Positions 15,153-23,521 of a stretch of DNA of 64,000 nucleotides are shown piece by piece (within the stretch, counting starts at the first letter, position 1; every line of letters begins with the position of its first letter). The notes below the pieces were generated by a model that saw only the letters and a program-made list of their open reading frames with translations, was not told the origin of the DNA and did no database searches. Source of the stretch: Leptonema illini DSM 21528 (GTDB taxonomy: Bacteria; Spirochaetota; Leptospiria; Leptospirales; Leptonemataceae); contig NZ_JH597773.1 of the NCBI RefSeq assembly GCF_000243335.1, positions 4,114,115 to 4,178,114 of the forward strand, written 5' to 3'. The position numbers and the translations under genes were made by a program.

Positions 15153-17194
15153 TGTTGCGGTCTGTTTTCTGGGCTGCCGTCTTTTGCATCGGAGGCTTCG
15201 CTCTCTGGACGCAGTTCGCGAACTGGAATGAGCTCTTTCTCGCTACGTGCCCGAATAAGGACTCGCTTGTCTGGGACGGCAACATGCGCTTCGTGCAGGC
15301 CATCGACATCGTCGACGATGCAAGGCGAGGGGTTATTCTTCCCGGTATAAGCAGTATTCTTGCTTCTCCTACCTGGCCGCCGCTTCGCACGCTTTTCAGC
15401 ATTGTCTTGCTTGTCTGGAACGGTTCACCCGATCCGGTGCTTGACGGTCGTCCGTCGGCCTTCTTTCTCTTTGCGACGGCGGCGCTGCTTTTCGCCTTTG
15501 CCTTCTTCTTTCGCAAGCAGAGTGAGGGTGCAGATCAGAGTCGGGAAGCGCTGCGACCTTACTTTAATGGTCTGCTTGCGTTAACCGTTCTCTTTCTGCT
15601 GCTCGGCATCGTCGATCTGCCGCAGTTTGTGTTCAGCTCCATGCTTGAGATCCAGGGCATGTTCTTTTTTACCTGGAATACCTGGGCGGCCTTTTCTATT
15701 CTGAGGCATATCGATGCCGGCGCTCGTATAGAGAAAAATGCGCGGAACGTTTCAGGCGATTGGGGCGTGTCAGGCGGGCGGAGTAGGTCGGATGCGAGCG
15801 CATCGGCGCTCTCGGCTGCGTCCGTACCGATGCTGCTGCTCTGGTCTTTCGCTCTTTCCGGCGCCGGCCTCTATCTTACAAAATATCCGTTTGGAATCCT
15901 TACGGGAATGGCACTTCTGCTTGTGTGTATCGTGCGCTCCCCCGGAGGATTCGCCTCGGCCGTGATACGCGTGTTGAAAGAACGTTATACGGGCTGGCAT
16001 CTGATTCCGCTCGGCCTGCTTGCGGCGGCGGCGTTGATCATCGTGCTCGGTCCGTATCTCGGTTCGGCTGTGGTCAATACAAAGGGCGTGAAGCGCTTTC
16101 TTTATCTGGCCATCGTCATCGTCTTTATCGACTTCAATCATTATCTGTATCGCTGTCGGCCGGATTTCTTCTCGACCGAGCTGCGTCTTTTTTATCTGTA
16201 TTTCCTGCTTCCGTTTGTCTTTATTCTTCTCTCGCATCCCGATCGCTTCGGATCGCTTGTGCAGGCGCAGACGGATCGCGTGCCGGGCGGCAGTCGCTTT
16301 TATCCGGTCGCTCTCTTTCAGGAGTATTTTCTGGCCTCCGATGCGCTGGCCGCCATCGTACTCGGTGGCCTGGCCTCGGCGTTGGTCGCCTTTGCCTTTG
16401 CTCTAAAATCTCGCTCACGGCATGAGCCGGCATCTTCAAGCGAGGGTATGCTGCGTTATACAGATGAACCCGCGGCCGAGCTGCCTTCTTTCCTGCGTTT
16501 CCTACCAGAGCGCACGTCGCTCTCTCTTGAGGGGCAGATGATCCTCTTTGTATGGGCGAACATCTTTGTCATGCAGTTCATGACTTCCAATCATCAGGCC
16601 CGCTATCTGTTTCAGATCTTTCCCGTGTTTCTGTTCTTTCACGGAATGCTCTTCTGGCAGCTTGGACGGTCGTTACCCGGCTCTTCGCTTCTGCGTCAGA
16701 CGGTGCCGCTGCTTATGATCCTGCCTCTGCCGCTGCTGGCCGCCCGTCCTCTGCTTGCCGTCTCATCTGATTCGAGAAACGTCTGTTTCGCAACGACCGA
16801 TCCGGCGCCGATTGACGCCGCCCGTCGCATCGCCGCTCACGTTCCCGAGAACACCGATGCAATTCTGCTGAATGACTTCCATGACACGGCGTCACCCGTT
16901 TTCGGAAGACGCCAGGCGACGGAGATCGATCTCTTTTTGAGATACCGCACCTACGGCGGCGGACGCATTCGCACGGATTCAAAGTACCGTTATCCGACCT
17001 GGATAGAGGATAACAGGCCGATCTTTAACGAGCTCGTGCACGTCACCTATCTGTGCGGCGAAAAGGCCGGGCAGGGACGTGATCGGGCGACGGAGCGTGC
17101 GTTAAAGGCGGGCGTGCGGATCGAGCCGGTCGATACGTATAACGATCCCGACGGTCTGTGTATGACGCGCTACAGGCTGCTGCCTTCGCGCTGA
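15149..17194 (+). CDS. large multi-spanning membrane protein, probable GT-C glycosyltransferase
   Basis: The 681-residue protein has about ten or more hydrophobic helices, an early acidic loop (ATCPNKDSLVWDGNMRFVQAID, near residue 35) typical of GT-C enzymes, and a soluble C-terminal stretch after about residue 530. GT-C enzymes take a sugar from a polyprenyl carrier and attach it to an acceptor on the outer face of the inner membrane. In the operon htrA-gtrA-gtrB-this gene it fills the place of the serotype-specific Gtr transferase, which is known to be poorly conserved. The acceptor (LPS, protein or glycan) is unknown. Residues about 195-225 are a Ser/Arg/Gly-rich cytoplasmic loop. Confidence 0.7.
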   Translation: MMLRSVFWAAVFCIGGFALWTQFANWNELFLATCPNKDSLVWDGNMRFVQAIDIVDDARRGVILPGISSILASPTWPPLRTLFSIVLLVWNGSPDPVLDGRPSAFFLFATAALLFAFAFFFRKQSEGADQSREALRPYFNGLLALTVLFLLLGIVDLPQFVFSSMLEIQGMFFFTWNTWAAFSILRHIDAGARIEKNARNVSGDWGVSGGRSRSDASASALSAASVPMLLLWSFALSGAGLYLTKYPFGILTGMALLLVCIVRSPGGFASAVIRVLKERYTGWHLIPLGLLAAAALIIVLGPYLGSAVVNTKGVKRFLYLAIVIVFIDFNHYLYRCRPDFFSTELRLFYLYFLLPFVFILLSHPDRFGSLVQAQTDRVPGGSRFYPVALFQEYFLASDALAAIVLGGLASALVAFAFALKSRSRHEPASSSEGMLRYTDEPAAELPSFLRFLPERTSLSLEGQMILFVWANIFVMQFMTSNHQARYLFQIFPVFLFFHGMLFWQLGRSLPGSSLLRQTVPLLMILPLPLLAARPLLAVSSDSRNVCFATTDPAPIDAARRIAAHVPENTDAILLNDFHDTASPVFGRRQATEIDLFLRYRTYGGGRIRTDSKYRYPTWIEDNRPIFNELVHVTYLCGEKAGQGRDRATERALKAGVRIEPVDTYNDPDGLCMTRYRLLPSR

Positions 17195-17208
17195 ACGACG
17201 CCCCGGGC

Positions 17209-18462
17209 TTACAGATACTTCTGTAATACGTCGGGGATGTCGAACGTTCCGTCGGCCTTCTGGTAGTTCTCCATAACGGCGATCATGGTGCGACCGGCGG
17301 CAAGGCCCGAGCCGTTCAGCGTATGCGCATAGACGTTGCCGTCTTTCGTCTTGATGCGAATCTTGCCGCGACGGGCCTGATAATCCCCGCAATTTGAAAC
17401 GGACGAGATCTCAAGCCAGCGGTTCAGGCCGGGCATCCAGACCTCGAGGTCGTAGGTTTTGCGGGCCGTCGCTCCCATATCGCCCGAGCAGAGAAGCAAC
17501 ACGCGATACGGTAGCTTCAGCGCCTTGAGCACCGATTCGGCATGTGCGAGCATCTGCTCATGCTCTGTCGCCGAGTTATCCGGATGCGTGATGCGAACGA
17601 GTTCGACCTTTTGAAACTGATGCACACGCACGAGTCCGCGAGTATCCTTGCCGGCTGCTCCGGCCTCGCGTCTGAAGCACGACGACGCCGCCGTAACGGC
17701 GACGGGCAGCTCTTCTTCTTTGATGAGTTCGTCGTAATAAAGATTCACAAGCGGCACTTCGGCCGTCGGAATCAGCGACAGGCCGTCGCGCTCGAGCTGA
17801 TAGTACTCACCCTTAAACTTCGGATACTGGCCCGTCGTCATCATACACTGATCGTTGACGAGAATGGGAACCCACATCTCTGTATAACCATTCTGCTTTG
17901 TGTGCAGATCGAGCATGAAGCTGATGATGGCTCGCTCCAGCCGTGCGGCCAGGTCGCGATACGTGTAAAAGCGCGATCCGGCAAGTTTTGCGCCTCTTTC
18001 AAAATCGAGGATGCCGAGCTTCTCGCCGATATCATAATGCGGAAGCGGCTGAAAGTCGAAGCGGGGAATCTCGCCGACCTTTCGCACTTCGATGTTGGCC
18101 TCGGCGTCCGCTCCGTCGGGAACGTCGGCATCGACCCAGTTCGGAAGGGCGACGACGATCTCATCCTGCGCGGATTGGACCTCTTCAAGCTTCTTTTCAA
18201 GCCCGGTAATCTCGTCGCCGATGCGGCGCACCTCTTCTTTGCGAGCCTCGGCCTCGTCTTTTTTGCCCTGACCGATTAAGGCGCCGATTTCTTTGCTGGC
18301 GCGGTTCCGATCGGATCGGAGGGCTTCGGCGCGGGCACGTATCTCTTTCGATTCTTCGATCAGTTTCAGAAGTTCAGAGATGGCCACGCCTTCGTGGCGG
18401 CGGCGTGAAAGCATCTGTTTCAGCGCCTCCGGGTTTTCCTGGATGAGGCGAAGCTCGAGCAT
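17209..18462 (-). CDS. serS: seryl-tRNA synthetase
   Basis: The 417-residue class II synthetase charges tRNA-Ser. The N-terminal long antiparallel coiled coil (about 30-100) binds the tRNA long arm. Motif 2 is FRREAGAAGKDTRGLVRVHQF, TAEVPLVNLY precedes it, and motif 3 is NGSGLAAGRTMIAVMENYQ. The family start MLELRLIQENPEALKQ fixes the ATG at 18462, so an in-frame extension to 18522 is not used. It is divergent from the pseudouridine synthase, with 49 bases between starts, and converges with the GT-C gene 14 bases away. Confidence 0.97.
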   Translation of the reverse strand: MLELRLIQENPEALKQMLSRRRHEGVAISELLKLIEESKEIRARAEALRSDRNRASKEIGALIGQGKKDEAEARKEEVRRIGDEITGLEKKLEEVQSAQDEIVVALPNWVDADVPDGADAEANIEVRKVGEIPRFDFQPLPHYDIGEKLGILDFERGAKLAGSRFYTYRDLAARLERAIISFMLDLHTKQNGYTEMWVPILVNDQCMMTTGQYPKFKGEYYQLERDGLSLIPTAEVPLVNLYYDELIKEEELPVAVTAASSCFRREAGAAGKDTRGLVRVHQFQKVELVRITHPDNSATEHEQMLAHAESVLKALKLPYRVLLLCSGDMGATARKTYDLEVWMPGLNRWLEISSVSNCGDYQARRGKIRIKTKDGNVYAHTLNGSGLAAGRTMIAVMENYQKADGTFDIPDVLQKYL

Positions 18463-18511
18463 AGCCGCATAGAATGGTTGTCCGGCTGCCTGTAAAGTAA
18501 TTTCTGGTGAT

Positions 18512-19474
18512 GTGGAGTTCAAAGCAGAAGAATCGCAGATGCGGCTTGATCAATTCCTGGCACAGGAGCTGATCGCCCATTTTGGCGAAGAGCGTTACAG
18601 CCGATCGACGGTACAGCGCTGGGTCAAACAGGGAGCGGTGCGCGTTTTTGCCGAGGAGCGAGAACTTCCCGAAAAGAAGGTGAAGCCTTCGCTTGCCATT
18701 GAGACAGGCTACGTCGTTCATCTGGAGATTCCGGTGGAAGAACCGACGAAGCTTGAAGGCGAGTATGTCGATTTTACCGTTCTCTATGAAGACGAGCATC
18801 TTGCCGTTATCATCAAGCCTGCCGGTATCTCGGTGCACCCGGGCCCAGGTGAAAGCGGAGGTACGACGCTTCTTCACGGCCTGCTTCATCGCTGGCCCAT
18901 TATCGCCTCGGTCGACTCGCAAGAGGCGAATCGACGCCCGGGTATCGTGCACCGGCTCGACCGCCCTACCGAGGGCGTAATGGTCGTCGCGAAAACGTCG
19001 CAGATGCAATGGCAGCTTTCGCGCCTCTTTCAGCGTCGTGAGGTCGAGAAGCGGTATCTGGCCTGGTTAAACGGCTCGCCCGGCGATCCCAAAGGACGCA
19101 TCGAGCAGCCGTTGCGCCGGCATCCGACCGATCGCATGCGTATGCAGGTGCATAAAGACGGACGCCTTGCCATCACCGAATACAGCGTTCTCGACTATAA
19201 GATCTCGCGAAGAGGGCGCAAATTCACGAAGGTCGACGTAAACCTGCTCACGGGCAGAACGCATCAGATTCGAGCGCACTTCGCTTATTTGAAGTGCGCC
19301 ATCGTCGGCGATGAGCTGTATTCCAATTCGGCTAAAGAGTTCTCTAAATTCGGATTGCTGCTGCTTTCGCGAAGCCTGAGCTTTGAACATCCGGTTACGA
19401 AAGAGCGGATGAGCTTTGAAGCGCCCATCCCCCGTCGCTTTACGGAGTTTGAAGAGAAGTGCATCTTTTTCTGA
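18512..19474 (+). CDS. RluA/RluD-family 23S rRNA pseudouridine synthase
   Basis: The 320-residue protein has an N-terminal S4 RNA-binding domain (RLDQFLAQE...VQRWVKQGAVRV, about 10-70) and the catalytic RluA domain: VIIKPAGISVHPG, GIVHRLDRPTEGVMVVAKT with the catalytic Asp in HRLD, and LTGRTHQIRAHFAYL. It isomerises uridines in RNA, most likely rRNA. The usual HRLDKDTSG is HRLDRPTEG. The start is GTG 18512 with GGTGA just upstream. ATG 18539 is an alternative. Its 3' end overlaps the prepilin peptidase start by 16 bases. Confidence 0.92.
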   Translation: MEFKAEESQMRLDQFLAQELIAHFGEERYSRSTVQRWVKQGAVRVFAEERELPEKKVKPSLAIETGYVVHLEIPVEEPTKLEGEYVDFTVLYEDEHLAVIIKPAGISVHPGPGESGGTTLLHGLLHRWPIIASVDSQEANRRPGIVHRLDRPTEGVMVVAKTSQMQWQLSRLFQRREVEKRYLAWLNGSPGDPKGRIEQPLRRHPTDRMRMQVHKDGRLAITEYSVLDYKISRRGRKFTKVDVNLLTGRTHQIRAHFAYLKCAIVGDELYSNSAKEFSKFGLLLLSRSLSFEHPVTKERMSFEAPIPRRFTEFEEKCIFF

Positions 19475-20322
19475 GTATTGCGCCCTATCTCTTTATCGCC
19501 CTGATCGGCGCCGCGCTGGGCAGTTTCTACAGGGCACTGGGCGATCGCATCCTCTATTATTTTTACGGGAAGGGCCGCAAAGAAGAAGTAAAAGAAAAGG
19601 GAACGAAACAAGAAGGCGGCGCCATCAGGCGAACGATGCCGGCTTCGAAGCGATGGAAGCTGCTTTTCACGCATCCGTCTTCGTGCCCTCATTGTGGAGG
19701 GCGCATCTCTATAAGCAGACTGATTCCCGTTATCGGCTGGTTTATTGCCGGTGGGCGCTGCGAGCATAGCGAGCATAGCAAGCACTGCGGGGAACGCATC
19801 TCCGTATGGCATCCGATAACGGAGGCGTTGTTTGCCGCCCTCGGCGTGTTCTTTCTGCATTACAGTCAGAATGCCGTCGCCGCTCTGATTCTGCTTCTTT
19901 TCTGCGGCCATCTGCTTGTGGCGATGGTTACTGACTGGAATCGGCTAACCCTCGATTACGAGAATACGGCCGTCTTGCTGCTTCTCTCTGTAATTTCGGT
20001 CTATCTGCATGAGGGCTATTCGAGTATGCCGATGCGACTCGCCGCCGGTTTCGGCGTTCTGGGCTTTTTCTTTGTTTCGTATATCGTAACGAAGGGGCGT
20101 CAGCCGGGCTTTGGAGACATACTGCTCGGCGCCGTTCTCGGCTTTCATCATGGATTTCCCTGGCTGCTGCTGCCGCTTCAGATCGGAGCGGCAGGTTCGC
20201 TTCTGCATCTGTGGCTGATCAATCGTAATATGCGATCGTCGGCTCCGCTCGGTTTTTATATGGCGGTGGGTTCAGTCGTTACGATGGTCGTAACGACGGT
20301 GCTGGCGTCTATGTTACTCTGA
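19459..20322 (+). CDS. prepilin peptidase (type IV leader peptidase, A24 family)
   Basis: The 287-residue inner-membrane aspartyl protease has about seven helices and cleaves, and often N-methylates, type IV prepilins or type II pseudopilins. The likely catalytic aspartates are in MVTDWNRLTLDYEN and PGFGDILLG. The N-terminal cytoplasmic domain has the zinc tetrad, SCPHC followed by the second pair. The second pair is spaced Cys-x8-Cys instead of Cys-x2-Cys because of a 9-bp repeat (separate entry). No pilin or secretion genes adjoin. It overlaps the RluA-type gene by 16 bases and, convergently, the regulator gene by 9 bases. Confidence 0.9.
   Translation: MHLFLSIAPYLFIALIGAALGSFYRALGDRILYYFYGKGRKEEVKEKGTKQEGGAIRRTMPASKRWKLLFTHPSSCPHCGGRISISRLIPVIGWFIAGGRCEHSEHSKHCGERISVWHPITEALFAALGVFFLHYSQNAVAALILLLFCGHLLVAMVTDWNRLTLDYENTAVLLLLSVISVYLHEGYSSMPMRLAAGFGVLGFFFVSYIVTKGRQPGFGDILLGAVLGFHHGFPWLLLPLQIGAAGSLLHLWLINRNMRSSAPLGFYMAVGSVVTMVVTTVLASMLL
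19762..19788 (+). repeat. three tandem 9-bp units inside the zinc motif of the prepilin peptidase
   Basis: The units GAGCATAGC, GAGCATAGC and AAGCACTGC encode EHS-EHS-KHC. They follow Cys codon 19759-19761, so the normal C-x-H-C pair has become C-EHS-EHS-KHC. The repeat keeps the frame and the last cysteine. Confidence 0.85.
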
Positions 20323-21603
20323 GCGAACACAGTTGCGACCGGCCTTTTTAGCCTCATAGAGGGCCCGATCCGCTCGATCCATGATCGAGTTGATCGTGTC
20401 GTTCATCTGAAACTGCGTGATGCCGACGCTTGTCGTAAGCGGCCTGTCGATTCCCTGAAAAACGTGAGAGGCGACGACCTCGCGCACCTTTTCACCGAGC
20501 AACATCGCCTGTTTGAGATCGGCTTCGGGAGCCAGGATAACGAACTCCTCGCCGCCCCAGCGTGCGAGAAAATCGGATTTGCGGATGCTGGACTGCACCT
20601 TTTCAGTGAACTCTTTCAGGATTTCATCGCCCATGAGATGACCGTAGGTATCGTTGATCGATTTGAAAAGGTCGAGATCGAGCATCAGAATAGAGAACGT
20701 ATGCCCGCCATTATAGCGATGTATCTTCTGGATGTTGAACTGTAGAATCGTATTGAAGTGGTGGCGGTTATACACGCCCGTAAGCGGGTCGATGGTGGCC
20801 AGCTTTTCCAGCTCCTGCCTTTGAAGCTCCAGCTCCGTTATATCAAAGAACGAAACGATGTAACGATGCTCGAATCCTGGAACAAGGCTTGCGTGCGGGC
20901 TGAAAATACGCGTCGTACCGTCTGCGACGTCTTGCATCTTGACTCTCAGAGCGACGTTAGATGTGCTTGTCGCCTGCAGCCAGTCGCTCTTGCCCGAAAC
21001 GAAGCCTTCTTCTTCAACGAAGAATTCGCATATGCACTTATGTTTAGCTCTGAATGCGGCAAGCGTTTCGAAACCCGTGAAGCGAAGAGCGGCTCGATTC
21101 GCTCCCGAAAGACTTTCACCGTCGGTGAGGATCGTAATGAGGTTCTGCGAATCGAGCACCGTCTCGATAAAGGATTGTTGAAGCGCGAGACGGCGTCGCA
21201 AAAGAATAACAGTGCGCAGCTCGTCAAGCGTGGCCAGCAACTCCTGCATATGTATGGGTTTCATGATGAAGCGCGTCACACCGGTGCGAATCGACTCCAT
21301 CAGAACCTCGCGGTCTCCGAAGGCCGATGTGATGATGATCGGAGCATCATGCTGTATCTCTTTGATCTTGCCGGCCATCGTGATGCCGTCCATAACGGGC
21401 ATGCGGACGTCTGTGATGACGATATCGGGGCGATGCTTTTCGAAAAGCTCAAGGCCCTGTTGACCGTCTTCGGCCGTTATTATATCGGGGAATCGCTGTT
21501 CGAGTATCTTAAGCGTGTACTCACGATTTACGTAGCTATCTTCTACGTAGAGAATCGAAAGCCTGCCCTCTGCCGGCGCGAAAAAATCTTCAATGAGTTC
21601 CAT
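20314..21603 (-). CDS. response regulator diguanylate cyclase (REC-PAS-GGDEF)
   Basis: 429 residues. The receiver domain (about 14-130) has the phospho-acceptor Asp in DIVITDVRMPVMDG and the conserved Lys in IMKPI. A PAS-like region (about 150-260) follows. The GGDEF domain (about 275-429) has the active motif RWGGEEFVIL, so it should make c-di-GMP. No RxxD inhibitory site is obvious directly before it. It lies 10 bases after the PAS histidine kinase stop on the same strand, and the two are very probably a cognate pair. Confidence 0.93.
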   Translation of the reverse strand: MELIEDFFAPAEGRLSILYVEDSYVNREYTLKILEQRFPDIITAEDGQQGLELFEKHRPDIVITDVRMPVMDGITMAGKIKEIQHDAPIIITSAFGDREVLMESIRTGVTRFIMKPIHMQELLATLDELRTVILLRRRLALQQSFIETVLDSQNLITILTDGESLSGANRAALRFTGFETLAAFRAKHKCICEFFVEEEGFVSGKSDWLQATSTSNVALRVKMQDVADGTTRIFSPHASLVPGFEHRYIVSFFDITELELQRQELEKLATIDPLTGVYNRHHFNTILQFNIQKIHRYNGGHTFSILMLDLDLFKSINDTYGHLMGDEILKEFTEKVQSSIRKSDFLARWGGEEFVILAPEADLKQAMLLGEKVREVVASHVFQGIDRPLTTSVGITQFQMNDTINSIMDRADRALYEAKKAGRNCVRSE

Positions 21604-21613
21604 GCGAGGCCGG

Positions 21614-23521
21614 TCAGAATTGAAGAGTAAAGCAGGCGCCTTCCCTCCGGTTATGATGCCGGATTCCTCCTCTCATAGATTCAGCGATCATTTTCACGAT
21701 ATACAGTCCGAGTCCGGTGCCCGCTTCGATGGGGCGCGTCGTAAAGTAAGGTTCGAATATGCGGTCGGCGATATCATCGGGCACGCCTCCACCGTTGTCA
21801 GAGATGTCGATTTTTCTCAGCGTATCATTGACGTCGATTACGATTCTTCCACGGACGTCGGGCCTGGCGATACGCCTCTGGTTGATGGCATCTCGTGCGT
21901 TGTTTAAGAGATTGAGGATAGCCTGCTTGAAACGATTCGGGTAGCCGACGATTTCGAAGTCGCCGCCGAACGTTTCGATGACGATATCTGGCATCTGATC
22001 GTGCACGATTTCCACGCATTCGAGGATGCTCGATCGTACACGGAATTCTCTCTCTTCTGTCTCTGGTTTCAGGTAATCGCGAAAGTCGTCGATCGTTCGC
22101 GACATGTATTGCAATTGAGCAGTAGCGTCGTTTACGACCGATTCGACGGCTTCGGTGGTTAAACCTCCTCCGTGGCTCAACTCCGAAAGGTATTGCATCA
22201 TCAGCGAGACGGCGTTCAGAGGCTGCTTCCACTGATGGGCGATGGCGCCGAGCATATCGCCCATCGCCGCCGTCTTCGCCTGTTGAATCAACAGACGTTC
22301 CGTCTCGCTTTTCTGTTTTTCCTTTTCCGTTTCCGCCGTGACGTCCTTGCACATGGCGTAGAGCACATAGCCCTCGTCGAGATCGACGCGCGAAAGGTCG
22401 ACGTGTACATTGATTGCGTTTCCGTCGGCTCTGCGATGAAGATAGGTGAATTGCTGTCGGCCTTCATGCTCGGCTCGCGCAAATACCTGTGTTGCCCTTT
22501 CTTCGGAGCTCTGACCGTCGATCTGAAGCGGAGGGGCGAAGTCGTGAGGATGCCGTCCTTTGATCTGCTCTCGATCTGAAAGACCGAATAATGCGAGCGC
22601 GGCGTCGTTGCAGTCCAGGTAAACGGTGTTCTGTAAGATGAAGACGGCTCCGCCTGCTCTTTCGAAAAGCAATTGATACCGTCGCAGGATGTCGGTGCGA
22701 CGAAGGATTTCTTCGTCGACCCGGCGTTGCAGATCCTGGTTCAGTTCTTTCAGTTCAGTCTCAAGTCTAACTCTGTCAGAGATATCGTGAATGATCGAGA
22801 AAAGGTACTGCCTGTCGTAGATCTGCGCCGGTGTACTGTGTACTTCTACCGTGCGAACCTCGCCTGATGCGAGACGATGCGGGAAGATGAAATAGTTACG
22901 CCTCAGCCGTTCCGCCTCATCCATTCGCCGTTTGATCTCATCTCGCGGCAGGGCGTTGATCTGCGAGATGGACATCTGCTCGAGCTCTTCGATGGAATAT
23001 CCATAGAACAGAGCCGCTGATCGGTTCGCCTTCACGATTCGTCCGTTAACCGGATCAATGAGCAGAAAGATGGAGGAGTGCTTTTCGAAGAAGGATCGGT
23101 ATTTTAACGACTCCATCATCAGAGCGTCGACGTTGTTCTTCTGCGTCGTTATGTCGGTAAGGTATCCGTAGATAAATGTCGGCCGATTGGATTCATATTC
23201 GACGTAGCCATATTCTCGCACCCAGCGGACCGAGCCATCGCGATGGATGATGCGATATGGTTGATGACGATACTGTGTCGCCCTCTGGACGTCGGTATAG
23301 AACGTCATTTCCTGAACGATTCTCTGTATGTCTTCCGGATGGATGATCTCACGATGATGCAATCCATCCAGAAATTGTTGTTTTGTATATCCGCAGAGGT
23401 CGTTCACGTTCTCTGAAATGGCCAGCACGGTCCACTGCTCATCGGCCTTTCGTTTGAAGAAGACGAGAGGGCCGTGGCTCAGCCGATCGAGAAATCCGAT
23501 GATCTTTTCATCTTCGATCAT
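21614..23521 (-). CDS. soluble multi-PAS sensor histidine kinase
   Basis: 635 residues and no membrane helix, so input is cytoplasmic. PAS domains lie at about 10-125, 130-250 and 270-395 (the first with a PAC segment YRIIHRDGSVRWVREYGYVE). The dimerisation helix is MGDMLGAIAHQWKQPLNAV, whose His in AHQWKQP is the phospho site. The ATPase domain has N-box NLLNNARDAI, DNGGGVP and GTGLGLYIVK. The HQWKQPL form is typical of kinases paired with diguanylate cyclase regulators. Its start overlaps the aldehyde dehydrogenase stop (ATGA, 23518-23521), and the REC-GGDEF gene follows. Confidence 0.94.
   Translation of the reverse strand: MIEDEKIIGFLDRLSHGPLVFFKRKADEQWTVLAISENVNDLCGYTKQQFLDGLHHREIIHPEDIQRIVQEMTFYTDVQRATQYRHQPYRIIHRDGSVRWVREYGYVEYESNRPTFIYGYLTDITTQKNNVDALMMESLKYRSFFEKHSSIFLLIDPVNGRIVKANRSAALFYGYSIEELEQMSISQINALPRDEIKRRMDEAERLRRNYFIFPHRLASGEVRTVEVHSTPAQIYDRQYLFSIIHDISDRVRLETELKELNQDLQRRVDEEILRRTDILRRYQLLFERAGGAVFILQNTVYLDCNDAALALFGLSDREQIKGRHPHDFAPPLQIDGQSSEERATQVFARAEHEGRQQFTYLHRRADGNAINVHVDLSRVDLDEGYVLYAMCKDVTAETEKEKQKSETERLLIQQAKTAAMGDMLGAIAHQWKQPLNAVSLMMQYLSELSHGGGLTTEAVESVVNDATAQLQYMSRTIDDFRDYLKPETEEREFRVRSSILECVEIVHDQMPDIVIETFGGDFEIVGYPNRFKQAILNLLNNARDAINQRRIARPDVRGRIVIDVNDTLRKIDISDNGGGVPDDIADRIFEPYFTTRPIEAGTGLGLYIVKMIAESMRGGIRHHNRREGACFTLQF

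Noticed and set aside
20758-21630. Forward frame of 290 codons antisense to the REC-PAS-GGDEF gene
   Set aside because: No recognisable domain; composition follows the complement of the real gene.
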